Below, piece by piece: positions 17,050 to 24,057 of a stretch of DNA of 64,000 nucleotides. The notes under the pieces are model-generated. The model ran no database searches and was not told the origin of the DNA. It saw only the letters and a program-made list of their open reading frames with translations. The position numbers and the translations under genes are program-made. The stretch covers positions 5,548,118 through 5,612,117 of the forward strand of contig NZ_JAIFZO010000002.1 in NCBI RefSeq assembly GCF_026341275.1, written 5' to 3'. The stretch comes from Streptomyces ortus (GTDB taxonomy: Bacteria; Actinomycetota; Actinomycetes; Streptomycetales; Streptomycetaceae). Each line of letters opens with the position of its first letter. Position 1 is the stretch's first letter.

Positions 17050-18171
17050 TCAGCGCTTCGCGTCGACGGCGACGAACAGCGCGCCGGCCCAGGCCGTGTC
17101 CCGCCGCGACCGCAGCCGGAAGTCCAGTCGGTCCCCGCCGCGCCGCAGACCCTCGCGGAGATCGAGGACGTCGGAGTCGTACCCCAGCGTGTTCGGATAC
17201 GCGGGCGTCCGCCGGGAAGCCGTCCCGCCGGACTCGCCGATCGTCGAATTCAGTACGTCGTCCCGGGGATTGGCGCTGTCGCCGAGAGGGACCGCCTCGC
17301 CCCAGCCGTCCGACACGGTGAGCGAGTCGCCGGTCCGCCCGCGGTCGCCGTTGTAGGCGACCAGCCCCACGCGGCCCGCGGCCCCCTCCGGGAACGGCAG
17401 GTCGTCCACCCGGATCGCCTGTTCGTCGTCCGGTCCCAGCGGGCCGAAGCCGTCCCAGATCGCCAGATGCCGCAGCGGCTCCGACTCCTTCTCGTACGCC
17501 ACCATCAGCGTCCAGCCGCCCCACGCGCCGGCCGCCGAGTGCCCCATCGCCACATTCACCTGCGCCACGGTGTACGCGCCCGCGCCGCTCGACCGCACCA
17601 GCCGCGTGACGTCCGCCGAGGCCTGGAAGGCGTCGGCCCCGTGCGCCACCCGATGCCCGACGAGGGTGTCCGCGAGCACCTCCTGATACCGGCCGCCGGG
17701 CTCGGCGATCAGCACCCGTCCGTTGTCCTTGGGCGGCTTCTGCTCGCCGACCCGCAGATTGCCGCCCCAGTACAGCCGCGCGTACGAGACGCGGGCGCCC
17801 GACGGCAGACGGACCTCGGCGCTGCTGGAGTTGTAGGTGTTCGGGTCCTTGTCGATGTCCGTGTAGAACATGTCGAAGCCGTCGTTGGCGACCGGTGCGC
17901 CCGCGCGGGCGGCGGGGCACGACACCGCGGTCGGTGCGAGGGGCGTACGGCAGGTGATCGACGCGTTGGCGGCCCGGACGATCCCTCCGTGCGCGAGCGC
18001 GCGGTACCGCTGGGCGAAGGTCAGGCTCTCCGCCTCGGCGGCGGGCGGCGCGAGCGTGGTGTCCGGCGGGTCGGGGACGGCCGCCGCCGGTCCGCCCGGC
18101 ACCCACAGCGAGGCGAGGGAAAAAGCACCCACCATCCCACGGCGCAGCAGAAGACCCAGGGAATTGCGCAT
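17050..18171 (-). CDS. Secreted beta-rich protein of unknown function
   Basis: A 373-aa protein with a signal peptide (MRNSLGLLLRRGMVGAFSLAS...AAA, about 1-32). The mature part has features seen in secreted actinobacterial surface proteins of unknown role: ARLYWGGNLR, a YTVAQVNVAMG strand, GGWTLMVAYEKESEPLRHLAIWDGF, and a C-terminal TLGYDSDVLDLREGL. I do not recognise an enzyme active site. I chose ATG 18171; the longer in-frame ORF to 18354 would bury the signal peptide. It is upstream of, and co-directional with, the polysaccharide genes, so it may bind or organise that polymer. Confidence 0.7.
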   Translation of the reverse strand: MRNSLGLLLRRGMVGAFSLASLWVPGGPAAAVPDPPDTTLAPPAAEAESLTFAQRYRALAHGGIVRAANASITCRTPLAPTAVSCPAARAGAPVANDGFDMFYTDIDKDPNTYNSSSAEVRLPSGARVSYARLYWGGNLRVGEQKPPKDNGRVLIAEPGGRYQEVLADTLVGHRVAHGADAFQASADVTRLVRSSGAGAYTVAQVNVAMGHSAAGAWGGWTLMVAYEKESEPLRHLAIWDGFGPLGPDDEQAIRVDDLPFPEGAAGRVGLVAYNGDRGRTGDSLTVSDGWGEAVPLGDSANPRDDVLNSTIGESGGTASRRTPAYPNTLGYDSDVLDLREGLRRGGDRLDFRLRSRRDTAWAGALFVAVDAKR

Positions 18172-18363
18172 GACCGGCGTTGCCCTTTCGGGGGGAGTCT
18201 CGGCGGCGGAGGTTCTGGCCCTTGCGGGCGGACGAGACGGGGACATCGGCGGGCGGGACGCGGACATCACACGGGTGCCGACATGACTCCCCGTCTGTTT
18301 TGAGCGATGTGAGGCGCTCTGGGATGGTCTGTGCTGATCTGAGGAGGAACGCAACTGTAGCCG

Positions 18364-18393
18364 CTATCCGTATTTAACGGTGAAACCTGTCAA
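18364..18393 (-). promoter_or_regulatory. Candidate housekeeping-type promoter for the polysaccharide unit
   Basis: A minus-strand TTGACA (18393-18388) is a perfect -35. After 18 bp comes GGATAG (18369-18364) as a weak -10, about 190 bp before ATG 18171. The -10 is poor, so this is tentative. Confidence 0.3.
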
Positions 18394-18475
18394 GTGTGTC
18401 GGAATCGTGTGCATGCCCTGGAATAACCCCCGGGCTCGCTTCTGGTAACGGCTCGGAGCGTCACTCTTTTGGAGG

Positions 18476-18503
18476 CACAACCCGCGCCCGTGCCGCGCGT
18501 TGA
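18476..18503 (+). promoter_or_regulatory. Sigma-BldN-like promoter of chpF
   Basis: CACAAC (18476-18481), 16 bp and a perfect CGTTGA -10 (18498-18503) lie 57 bp before ATG 18560. Short chaplin genes are known BldN targets. Confidence 0.45.
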
Positions 18504-18559
18504 TTCCAGAGCCGGGCATCCCGCCCGGTTGTTGTTTCAATCCCAAGGAGCACCTCTCC

Positions 18560-18799
18560 ATGTCGCGTATCGCGAAGGGCCTGGTCTTTACCTCCGTTGC
18601 CGCCGCCGCCATGGCGGGCACCGCCGGCATCGCCGCCGCCGACAGTGACGCGCACGGCGCCGCCACCAACTCCCCGGGTGTCCTGTCGGGCAACCTGGTG
18701 CAGGTCCCCGTCCACGTGCCGATCAACCTGTGCGGCAACACCGTGGACGTCATCGGGCTGCTGAACCCGGCGTTCGGCAACGTGTGCGCCAACGACTGA
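18560..18799 (+). CDS. chpF: Short chaplin (ChpF-like)
   Basis: A 79-aa secreted chaplin. ATG 18560 follows AAGGAG at a good distance. The signal peptide (about 1-27) ends IAAA-DSDAHG. The mature domain has C58 and C76 with NTVDVIGLLNPAFGN between them and VQVPVHVPINL before. It assembles into amyloid fibrils at the hypha-air interface. Its place between the polysaccharide genes and melC matches chpF of S. coelicolor as I recall it. A long hairpin follows immediately. Confidence 0.92.
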   Translation: MSRIAKGLVFTSVAAAAMAGTAGIAAADSDAHGAATNSPGVLSGNLVQVPVHVPINLCGNTVDVIGLLNPAFGNVCAND

Positions 18800-18817
18800 C
18801 GTCGAAGTCCGGCTCCT

Positions 18818-18852
18818 GATCGGCCGTCCTCCCCCGGGGAGGACGGCCGATC
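18818..18852 (+). terminator. Long hairpin terminator after chpF
   Basis: A 17-bp inverted repeat GATCGGCCGTCCTCCCC/GGGGAGGACGGCCGATC (18818-18834/18836-18852) lies 18 bp past the chpF stop, with a short GCGTTTG after it. Confidence 0.8.
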
Positions 18853-19053
18853 CGCGTTTGCCCCGAATGGAGGGAGGGGCGGCAAGTGCTGTCGGCGGGG
18901 CCGGGCATGGCGGCTCATCAGGGACAACGGCCACGGCGGTAGGTACGGACCGTGGGCACGGACCGCCGTGGTGCGCGTGCGATCGGTTGCAGGCGGCGGT
19001 CACCGATTCCACGGTGGGCACAGGACCCCGACGCACCATCGAAAGGACCCTCC

Positions 19054-19869
19054 ATGCGTGCTCTGCCCGCGCGGCGTATCGCGACCTCCGCACTCTGCGC
19101 CACGTTCCTGCTGGGGATCGCCGGACCCGCCGCCGTGGCCGCCGACCACGGCCCGGCACAGGACGCCCGTGCCGCGACGGCCCCCGGCACGGCGCTCCGG
19201 GCGCCGGTGCCCGAGGCGGACGCCCTGCTGGCTCAGGCCACCGCTCTGGGCGAGGTCGCCGGAGTGCTGAAGCCGGTCACCGACCTGCTCACCGCGGCGC
19301 TCAAGGCCGACGGCGGGAAGCTGCCGACCGCCGATGCCACGAAGCTCGGCGACGCGGTGAAGGAGGCCGTCGCCAAGGCCACCGCGTCGGCCCCGGCCGC
19401 TCCGCAGACCCCGCCGGCGCAGACACCGGCCGTGCCGCAGACGCCCACCGTGCCGCAGACGCCGACGGAGGTGAAGACGCCGACGGAGGCGAACACGCCG
19501 GCCGTTCCGCAGAGCCCCGCCGTTCCGCAGAGCCCGGTCGATCCCGAGCTTCCGGCCGCACCGCCGGCGATCCTGCCGGCGCTTCCCGGTGCCCCCGCGC
19601 TCCCCGCGCCGGGTGCGGCCGGCCGCGTGGCCGCGCCCGACCTCAGGGCCGACGCGCTCAAGGCCCTGCAGAGCTCGGTCGACTCCCTGGTCGAGGCCGC
19701 CACCGCCGGAGACGCCACCGCTCTGGGGACGGCCGCGAAGCAGACCGTGACCGGCCTGGTCAACTTCGTCGCCGCGGTGGCGGTGGGCGGCGGCCTGCCC
19801 GCACCGAACCTGCCGGGCCTGCCCAAGCTGCCCTCGAACGTGCCCGCACAGCCGGGGACCGGCGGCTGA
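19054..19869 (+). CDS. Secreted Pro/Ala-rich protein of unknown function
   Basis: A 271-aa exported protein. ATG 19054 follows GAAAGGA; the ORF continues upstream without a better start. The signal peptide spans about 1-31 (ends AVAA-DHG). An N-terminal helical segment (LLAQATALGEVAGVLKPVTDLLTAAL) is followed by a proline-rich linker with repeated VPQTP/VPQSP units (about 110-180). A second helical segment follows (LRADALKALQSSVDSLVEAAT...KQTVTGLVNFV). No cysteines or catalytic motif are seen. The shape, two helical modules on a Pro-rich stalk, suggests a wall-associated structural protein. No family was recognised. Confidence 0.8.
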   Translation: MRALPARRIATSALCATFLLGIAGPAAVAADHGPAQDARAATAPGTALRAPVPEADALLAQATALGEVAGVLKPVTDLLTAALKADGGKLPTADATKLGDAVKEAVAKATASAPAAPQTPPAQTPAVPQTPTVPQTPTEVKTPTEANTPAVPQSPAVPQSPVDPELPAAPPAILPALPGAPALPAPGAAGRVAAPDLRADALKALQSSVDSLVEAATAGDATALGTAAKQTVTGLVNFVAAVAVGGGLPAPNLPGLPKLPSNVPAQPGTGG

Positions 19870-19890
19870 GGCGAAGCAGCCACCGTCCCG

Positions 19891-19929
19891 GCCGTCGGGC
19901 CGGCCCGCCACCCGGGCCGGCCCGACGGC
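19891..19929 (+). terminator. Long hairpin terminator
   Basis: A perfect 17-bp stem GCCGTCGGGCCGGCCCG/CGGGCCGGCCCGACGGC with loop CCACC lies 22 bp after the 19054 gene. Confidence 0.85.
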
Positions 19930-20154
19930 TGTCTCCCACCCCGTTTGCACAATATTTCCGGGTTCTCATATGAGGGATCCCATTGGGTGATGAAACACAG
20001 CTTCAATCGGGTGGGTTCCAGGAATTTTCCGCGTTCGGGGTTTCCGTCCAGACGAGGTGTCGTTGGGCAGGAAGCAGTGCGAGAGCAGGCATGCACGGTG
20101 CCTGAACACTGAGAATTCCCTCGGGTGACGCGAGTCACCGATGAAAGGAACACG

Positions 20155-20451
20155 ATGAAGTCCCTGAAGGCCGCCGCTGTCGTAGCAGGGTCCATGGCCA
20201 TCGCTGGTGTGGCCGCGCCCGCCTTTGCCGCCGACCTCACTCCCCCCAGCAGCCTCAACGGCGGCCTCAACTCGGCGCTCACCCAGCTCACCACGCAGCC
20301 GGTGGACGCCATGCCCCTGCAGTCGCAGTCGAGGGCGCTCGACACGGAGAACCAGGACTCCGCGCTCAGCACCCTCAACGACGTGACGGACGCCCTGAAC
20401 TCGGCGGGCGGACCCACCGACCTCCTGGGCGGGCTGCCCCTCCAGAAGTGA
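20155..20451 (+). CDS. Small secreted protein of unknown function
   Basis: A 98-aa protein with a clear signal peptide (MKSLKAAAVVAGSMAIAGVAAPAFA, cut before ADLTPP). ATG 20155 follows GAAAGGAA; ATG 20125 in frame lacks a ribosome site. The mature part, about 73 aa, is hydrophilic, rich in Leu/Asn/Ser/Asp, and has no cysteine and no chaplin motif. It contains SSLNGGLNSALTQLTTQPVD and LSTLNDVTDALNSAGG, suggesting amphipathic helices. Its position between chpF and melC/chpG suggests a role in the aerial surface. No family is recognised. Confidence 0.8.
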   Translation: MKSLKAAAVVAGSMAIAGVAAPAFAADLTPPSSLNGGLNSALTQLTTQPVDAMPLQSQSRALDTENQDSALSTLNDVTDALNSAGGPTDLLGGLPLQK

Positions 20452-20772
20452 CGCGGGCCCGTACGCGAACGACTCGCGAGCCCGTACGGACCGGGAGTGA
20501 CGCGGGGGTCGTACGGAAGTGACGCCGGGCCGGTTGCGCATCAGCGCGGACCGGCCCTTCGCGTCGGTCCCCGGCCACCCGAGCATCACGGTCAAGGCCC
20601 GGGCGGCCATTTTCCGTGCTCGGGCTGTTTCTTTTCCGCGTCCGGTCCGGGCGGTTTCCCTCTTCCCGTCCGTTCGACCCCGTCCCTCGTTCGTGTGGAG
20701 ACCTTCAAGGGAATCCCCCGGGCGGGTGAGAAAGGGAGCGGACGCATTCCGACACGTCGATACGGTTCCGCG
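20452..20772. other. 321-bp intergenic region
   Basis: It contains a hairpin at 20527-20557, listed separately. Otherwise there is no gene, repeat or promoter that I can support. Confidence 0.6.
20527..20557 (+). terminator. Candidate hairpin terminator
   Basis: GGGCCGGT (20527-20534) pairs with ACCGGCCC (20550-20557), with an inner GCGC-ATCA-GCGC hairpin. It lies 75 bp past the small secreted protein gene. Confidence 0.5.
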
Positions 20773-21270
20773 GTGACCTCAACCTCCAGCGAAACGCGCC
20801 CTTTCCCCGCCGCGGACCTCGGCACCCTCGTCGTCATGGCGTGGAGCGGCGAACAGCCCGACGGCGACATGCCCTATCTCCTCGCCTACTCCCTCGGCGA
20901 CGGCGCGAACGGCCCCGAGGGCTCCGCGACCGCCGTCGAGCAGCTGCTCAAGGCCAACGGACTGCCCCTCGGCGACGAGGTCGTCGACGCCACCCGGCAG
21001 CCGAGCTTCCCGGTCCGCCTCCTGGTCGAGTCGGGTCAGGCCGTCGTCAGCATGACCCAGCTCAACGCCCAGTGCCCCGTACCGCCGGAATGGCTCGCCG
21101 CGGTCGGCGAACGCGGGTACGCCTACTTCCTGTTCACCACCCGCCCGTGGCCCGAGGCCGAGCCGGGCAAGCCCGTCGAGCCGGCGGCGCTGGCCGCCTT
21201 CGCCGGTGACGAGGAGACACTGAACAGGGCGGCACACGCCCTCGTCCCGGCACGCAGCCTGCGCGCCTGA
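20773..21270 (+). CDS. DUF5949-like conserved protein
   Basis: A 165-aa cytoplasmic protein resembling the uncharacterised Streptomyces family DUF5949, recalled from features such as LGTLVVMAWSGEQPDGDMPYLLAYSLGDG and TRPWPEAEPGKP. There is no signal peptide or membrane helix. I chose GTG 20773 (VTSTSSETRPF); no strong ribosome site precedes it, so the start is uncertain and the in-frame ORF runs on upstream. Its function is unknown. Confidence 0.7.
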   Translation: MTSTSSETRPFPAADLGTLVVMAWSGEQPDGDMPYLLAYSLGDGANGPEGSATAVEQLLKANGLPLGDEVVDATRQPSFPVRLLVESGQAVVSMTQLNAQCPVPPEWLAAVGERGYAYFLFTTRPWPEAEPGKPVEPAALAAFAGDEETLNRAAHALVPARSLRA

Positions 21271-21530
21271 CCCCACGTACCGCCGCCCTACCGCGCCCCT
21301 CACGCCACCCGGGGCTGCGGGGGTTGCCGGGGTCGCCTGGGCCGCCGGGGCCGCCGGGCCGCCTGGGCCCGGGAGGCTCGCGTCGGCGCTGCGGTGGGAC
21401 TTTGGGACTTTGGGACTTATGGACGAGCTGAAAATTGCACCGACCGGGGGAATTTTGACCGGATCCCGTGCGCCGGGTCGTTACCCGTTTCGGACGCACC
21501 CTCACGAATCCCGAAAGGCCCGTGCCTGAG

Positions 21531-22037
21531 ATGAAGTCGACCACCCGAGGAACTCTTGCCGCCGTCGTCACCTGTGTGGCGGCCGCCGTCGCGACGCCCG
21601 CCGTCGCGGCCGACGGGGTTCCGGTCGCCGTGCCCCTGGAAGGTGTGGAGCACTCCCTGAACATGGAGATGCCCAGGATCAGCGGCACCGTGCCGCTGAT
21701 CACGCCTGGCAGCCCCGACGGGCCGCGGTACGTCGAGGGCCGGCTGCTGCCCGAGCGGGCCCTCCCGCAACTGCCGGTCACCAGCGACCTGCCCTCGCTC
21801 GACCTGCGTACGCCGCTGCCGCGCGTGCTCGGGGACACCTTCGACCACCTCGCCGCCAGCACGCCCGCCTCCGAGCTGCGCGCACTGACGCCCGGCGCCT
21901 CGCTGGACGCCCCGCTGACCGCGCCGCGTGCGGACATGCTCGGCCTGCCGGCCGCGAAGCTGCCCCAGGTGGCGCTCCTGACGCCGGTCCTGCAGGCGGC
22001 ACCGGGGGCGACCCTGGGCCTGGCTCCGGGCCTGTAG
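21531..22037 (+). CDS. Small secreted protein of unknown function
   Basis: A 168-aa exported protein. ATG 21531 gives a clean signal peptide (MKSTTRGTLAAVVTCVAAAVATPAVA, cut before ADGVPV); GTG 21522 in frame has GAAAGG closer and is an alternative. The mature protein is rich in Pro/Leu and contains EHSLNMEMPRISGTVPLITPGSPDGPRYVEGRLLPERALPQLP. There are no cysteines or recognisable catalytic residues. It lies 41 bp upstream of melC1 in the same direction and may be co-transcribed with the tyrosinase genes. Confidence 0.8.
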   Translation: MKSTTRGTLAAVVTCVAAAVATPAVAADGVPVAVPLEGVEHSLNMEMPRISGTVPLITPGSPDGPRYVEGRLLPERALPQLPVTSDLPSLDLRTPLPRVLGDTFDHLAASTPASELRALTPGASLDAPLTAPRADMLGLPAAKLPQVALLTPVLQAAPGATLGLAPGL

Positions 22038-22078
22038 GCACCGGCAGCGCGGACAGGACGTATTCAAGGGGGCGGGAA

Positions 22079-22594
22079 ATGCGGGTGAGAGTGGGGAACG
22101 GCAGGCGGCGTGACGTCCTGAGAGGGGTGTTCGCCGCGGCCGTGGCGGTCGCCGTGGCGCCATTCGTCGGGGCGTCGAGACCGACGCGCGGGGAGCAGGA
22201 CGCGCCGGATGGCCCCGTCAATGGGCCGTCGCGCGAACTGGCCGACTTTGAGGCGCGGTTCGTCGCCGGGTTCGACGAGATGTACGGCGGACGCCGGATC
22301 CGCGGACGCAAGGACGGGGCGGCGGGCCACGCACGTATGGCCGGGGGCGCGCGTACGGCTCCCGGTGGGCTCTGGCGGGTCACGGTGGACGACCGGCCGC
22401 TGCACCTCATGCGGCGGGCCGACGGCGGCTTTCTGACCATGATCGACCACTACCGGGCGTACCCGACACCGCTGGCCGCCGCCCGCGCCGCCGTGGACGA
22501 ACTGGGCGGCACCCTGCGGCTGCGCGCGGCCGACATGGGGGAGGGCCAGGGGGAAGACCGGGGGGAGGGGCACGGGCATGGTGTACACGCGTAA
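22079..22594 (+). CDS. melC1: Tyrosinase co-factor/chaperone MelC1
   Basis: A 171-aa Tat-exported caddie protein that delivers copper to, and co-secretes with, MelC2. The N-terminus RRRDVLRGVFAAAVAVAVAP is a twin-arginine signal. The conserved body has FEARFVAGFDEMYGGRRIRGR and WRVTVDDRPLHLMRRADGGFLTMIDHY. His/Tyr/Met residues within this body are the ones reported to position copper and plug the tyrosinase pocket. The C-terminus is His/Gly-rich. The start ATG 22079 follows AAGGGGGCGG, and the gene overlaps melC2 by 17 bp. Confidence 0.92.
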   Translation: MRVRVGNGRRRDVLRGVFAAAVAVAVAPFVGASRPTRGEQDAPDGPVNGPSRELADFEARFVAGFDEMYGGRRIRGRKDGAAGHARMAGGARTAPGGLWRVTVDDRPLHLMRRADGGFLTMIDHYRAYPTPLAAARAAVDELGGTLRLRAADMGEGQGEDRGEGHGHGVHA

Positions 22595-23444
22595 GAACGT
22601 GAACGCGCTGACGCGTTCGGAGAAGAGCAGGCTCGTCGGCGCGTTCCTGGAGATCAAACGCACCGGCGAGTACGACGAATTCGTCCGTATGCACATCGAC
22701 CACTACGTGTCGGACGGTGACGACGGGCTGCGCGCGGCCCATATGACCCCCTCCTTCCTGCCCTGGCACCGGCGGTTCCTGCTGGACCTGGAGCGGGCGC
22801 TGCGCAGGGTGGACTCCGGGGTCTCGGTGCCGTACTGGGACTGGACGAAGGACCGCACGCCCGCCGCCTCGCTGTGGGGCGAGGACCTTCTCGGGGGCAA
22901 CGGGCGCCGGTCCGACCACCAGGTGACGACCGGCCCGTTCGCGCGGCGGCACAAGAAATGGGTCGTCAAGGAGTCGATGACCGACGGCGACTACCTCACG
23001 CGTGACTTCGGCAGACCCCGCGATCCGCTGTCCCTGCCCACCGCGGGGGAGCTGGCCACGGCCCTCGACGACCCGGTGTACGACACGGCCCCCTGGGACT
23101 CCACCTCCGGCCGCGGCTTCCGCAACAAGCTGGAGGGGTGGGGGACCGGCCGGGGCAACGACGCCTGGCGCAACCACAACCGCGTCCACCGGTGGGTCGG
23201 CGGGCACATGCTGGGCGGGGGCTCCGTCAACGACCCCGTCTTCTGGCTGCACCACTCCTTCGTGGACCTGCTCTGGACGCGCTGGCAGAAGCGGCATCAG
23301 GGCGCGCGGTATCTGCCGGCGTCACCGCCGGAACTGGGGGAGCGGGCGTACGGGCGGATCGTCGCGCGGCACGAGGAGATGCCGCCGTGGGGTGTGACGC
23401 CGGACCAGCTGGAGGACCACAGCCGGATCTACCGGTACGTGTAG
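22578..23444 (+). CDS. melC2: Tyrosinase (monophenol oxidase) MelC2
   Basis: A 288-aa type-3 copper enzyme that hydroxylates phenols and oxidises catechols to quinones, leading to melanin. CuA ligands are H39, H55 and H64 (HIDHYV, AAHMTPSFLPWHRRF). CuB ligands are H200, H204 (HNRVHRWVGGH) and H226 (FWLHHSF). The spacing matches Streptomyces MelC2 with a few extra residues. It has no signal peptide of its own and is exported with MelC1. ATG 22578 follows GGAGGGG and overlaps melC1, so translation is coupled. It is convergent with chpG across a shared hairpin. Confidence 0.95.
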   Translation: MVYTRKNVNALTRSEKSRLVGAFLEIKRTGEYDEFVRMHIDHYVSDGDDGLRAAHMTPSFLPWHRRFLLDLERALRRVDSGVSVPYWDWTKDRTPAASLWGEDLLGGNGRRSDHQVTTGPFARRHKKWVVKESMTDGDYLTRDFGRPRDPLSLPTAGELATALDDPVYDTAPWDSTSGRGFRNKLEGWGTGRGNDAWRNHNRVHRWVGGHMLGGGSVNDPVFWLHHSFVDLLWTRWQKRHQGARYLPASPPELGERAYGRIVARHEEMPPWGVTPDQLEDHSRIYRYV

Positions 23445-23513
23445 AGGTGCCCGCGCGGGCGGCGGCGCGGCGCCCGGGGCGCGTGGGGTGCGTGGGGTGC
23501 GTGGATTACGAGG

Positions 23514-23545
23514 AGGCCCCCGGCGGTGGATACCGCCGGGGGCCT
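23514..23545. terminator. Bidirectional terminator between melC2 and chpG
   Basis: A perfect 14-bp stem AGGCCCCCGGCGGT/ACCGCCGGGGGCCT with a GGAT loop lies in the 122-bp convergent gap. Confidence 0.85.
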
Positions 23546-23566
23546 TCGCGTCGGTGGTGCGGCGAC

Positions 23567-23833
23567 TCAGCGGCCGTAACCCTCGTGGGTGTCGTCGATG
23601 TTGGCGCACTGGTTGCCGAACGCCGGGTTCAGCAGGGCGATGACGTTCACGGTGTTGCCGCAGAGGTTGACCGGGATGTGGATCGGGACCTGGACGACGT
23701 TGCCCGACGCCACGCCCGGCGAGCCGACGGCCGAGCCCGCGGCGTCCGCGTCCGCCATGGCCAGACCGGCACCACTGAGCACAACGGCGCCCGTGCCGAG
23801 AACGACGCCGGCTGCCTTCGCGATGCGAGACAT
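23567..23833 (-). CDS. chpG: Short chaplin (ChpG-like)
   Basis: An 88-aa chaplin. ATG 23833 follows AAGGAGAAA. The signal peptide (about 1-28) ends LAMA-DADAAG. The mature domain has C58 and C76 flanking NTVNVIALLNPAFGN. A 12-residue C-terminal extension ends in HEGYGR, like the Gly/Tyr-ending tail I recall for ChpG. It lies next to melC2 as in S. coelicolor. IALLNPAFG replaces the more usual IGLLNPAFG. Confidence 0.92.
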   Translation of the reverse strand: MSRIAKAAGVVLGTGAVVLSGAGLAMADADAAGSAVGSPGVASGNVVQVPIHIPVNLCGNTVNVIALLNPAFGNQCANIDDTHEGYGR

Positions 23834-23890
23834 CACGTTTCTCCTTCGAATCGGTGAGCGCGGGCGCACGAACGCGACCGCACTGCACCT

Positions 23891-23918
23891 TCAACGCCAG
23901 GACTGACAGCGGGTAACG
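23891..23918 (-). promoter_or_regulatory. Sigma-BldN-like promoter of chpG
   Basis: On the minus strand, CGTTAC (23918-23913), exactly 16 bp, then a perfect CGTTGA (23896-23891) lie 57 bp before ATG 23833. This is the closest match to the BldN consensus in the window. Confidence 0.6.
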
Positions 23919-24057
23919 GCGCTGAACGTGACATCATTCACCAAGATGTGTCATATCGGGCCATAGGTCATATGAACTGCTTGGTTTGACGGGGTCCACG
24001 CGTGCGTGACGCGTGCGTGCGGTTCATGGGCCGGGGTGGTTCACGGGCCGAGGTGGT

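Larger units (their letters stand above)
18172..18559. other. 388-bp divergent intergenic region before chpF
   Basis: No gene was seen. It should carry the promoters of the secreted-protein/polysaccharide unit (minus strand) and of chpF (plus strand). Candidates for both are listed separately. Confidence 0.7.

Noticed and set aside
20452..20526. Repeated CCCGTACG segments as a regulatory array
   Set aside because: CGTACG is very common in Streptomyces DNA and the copies are irregularly spaced.
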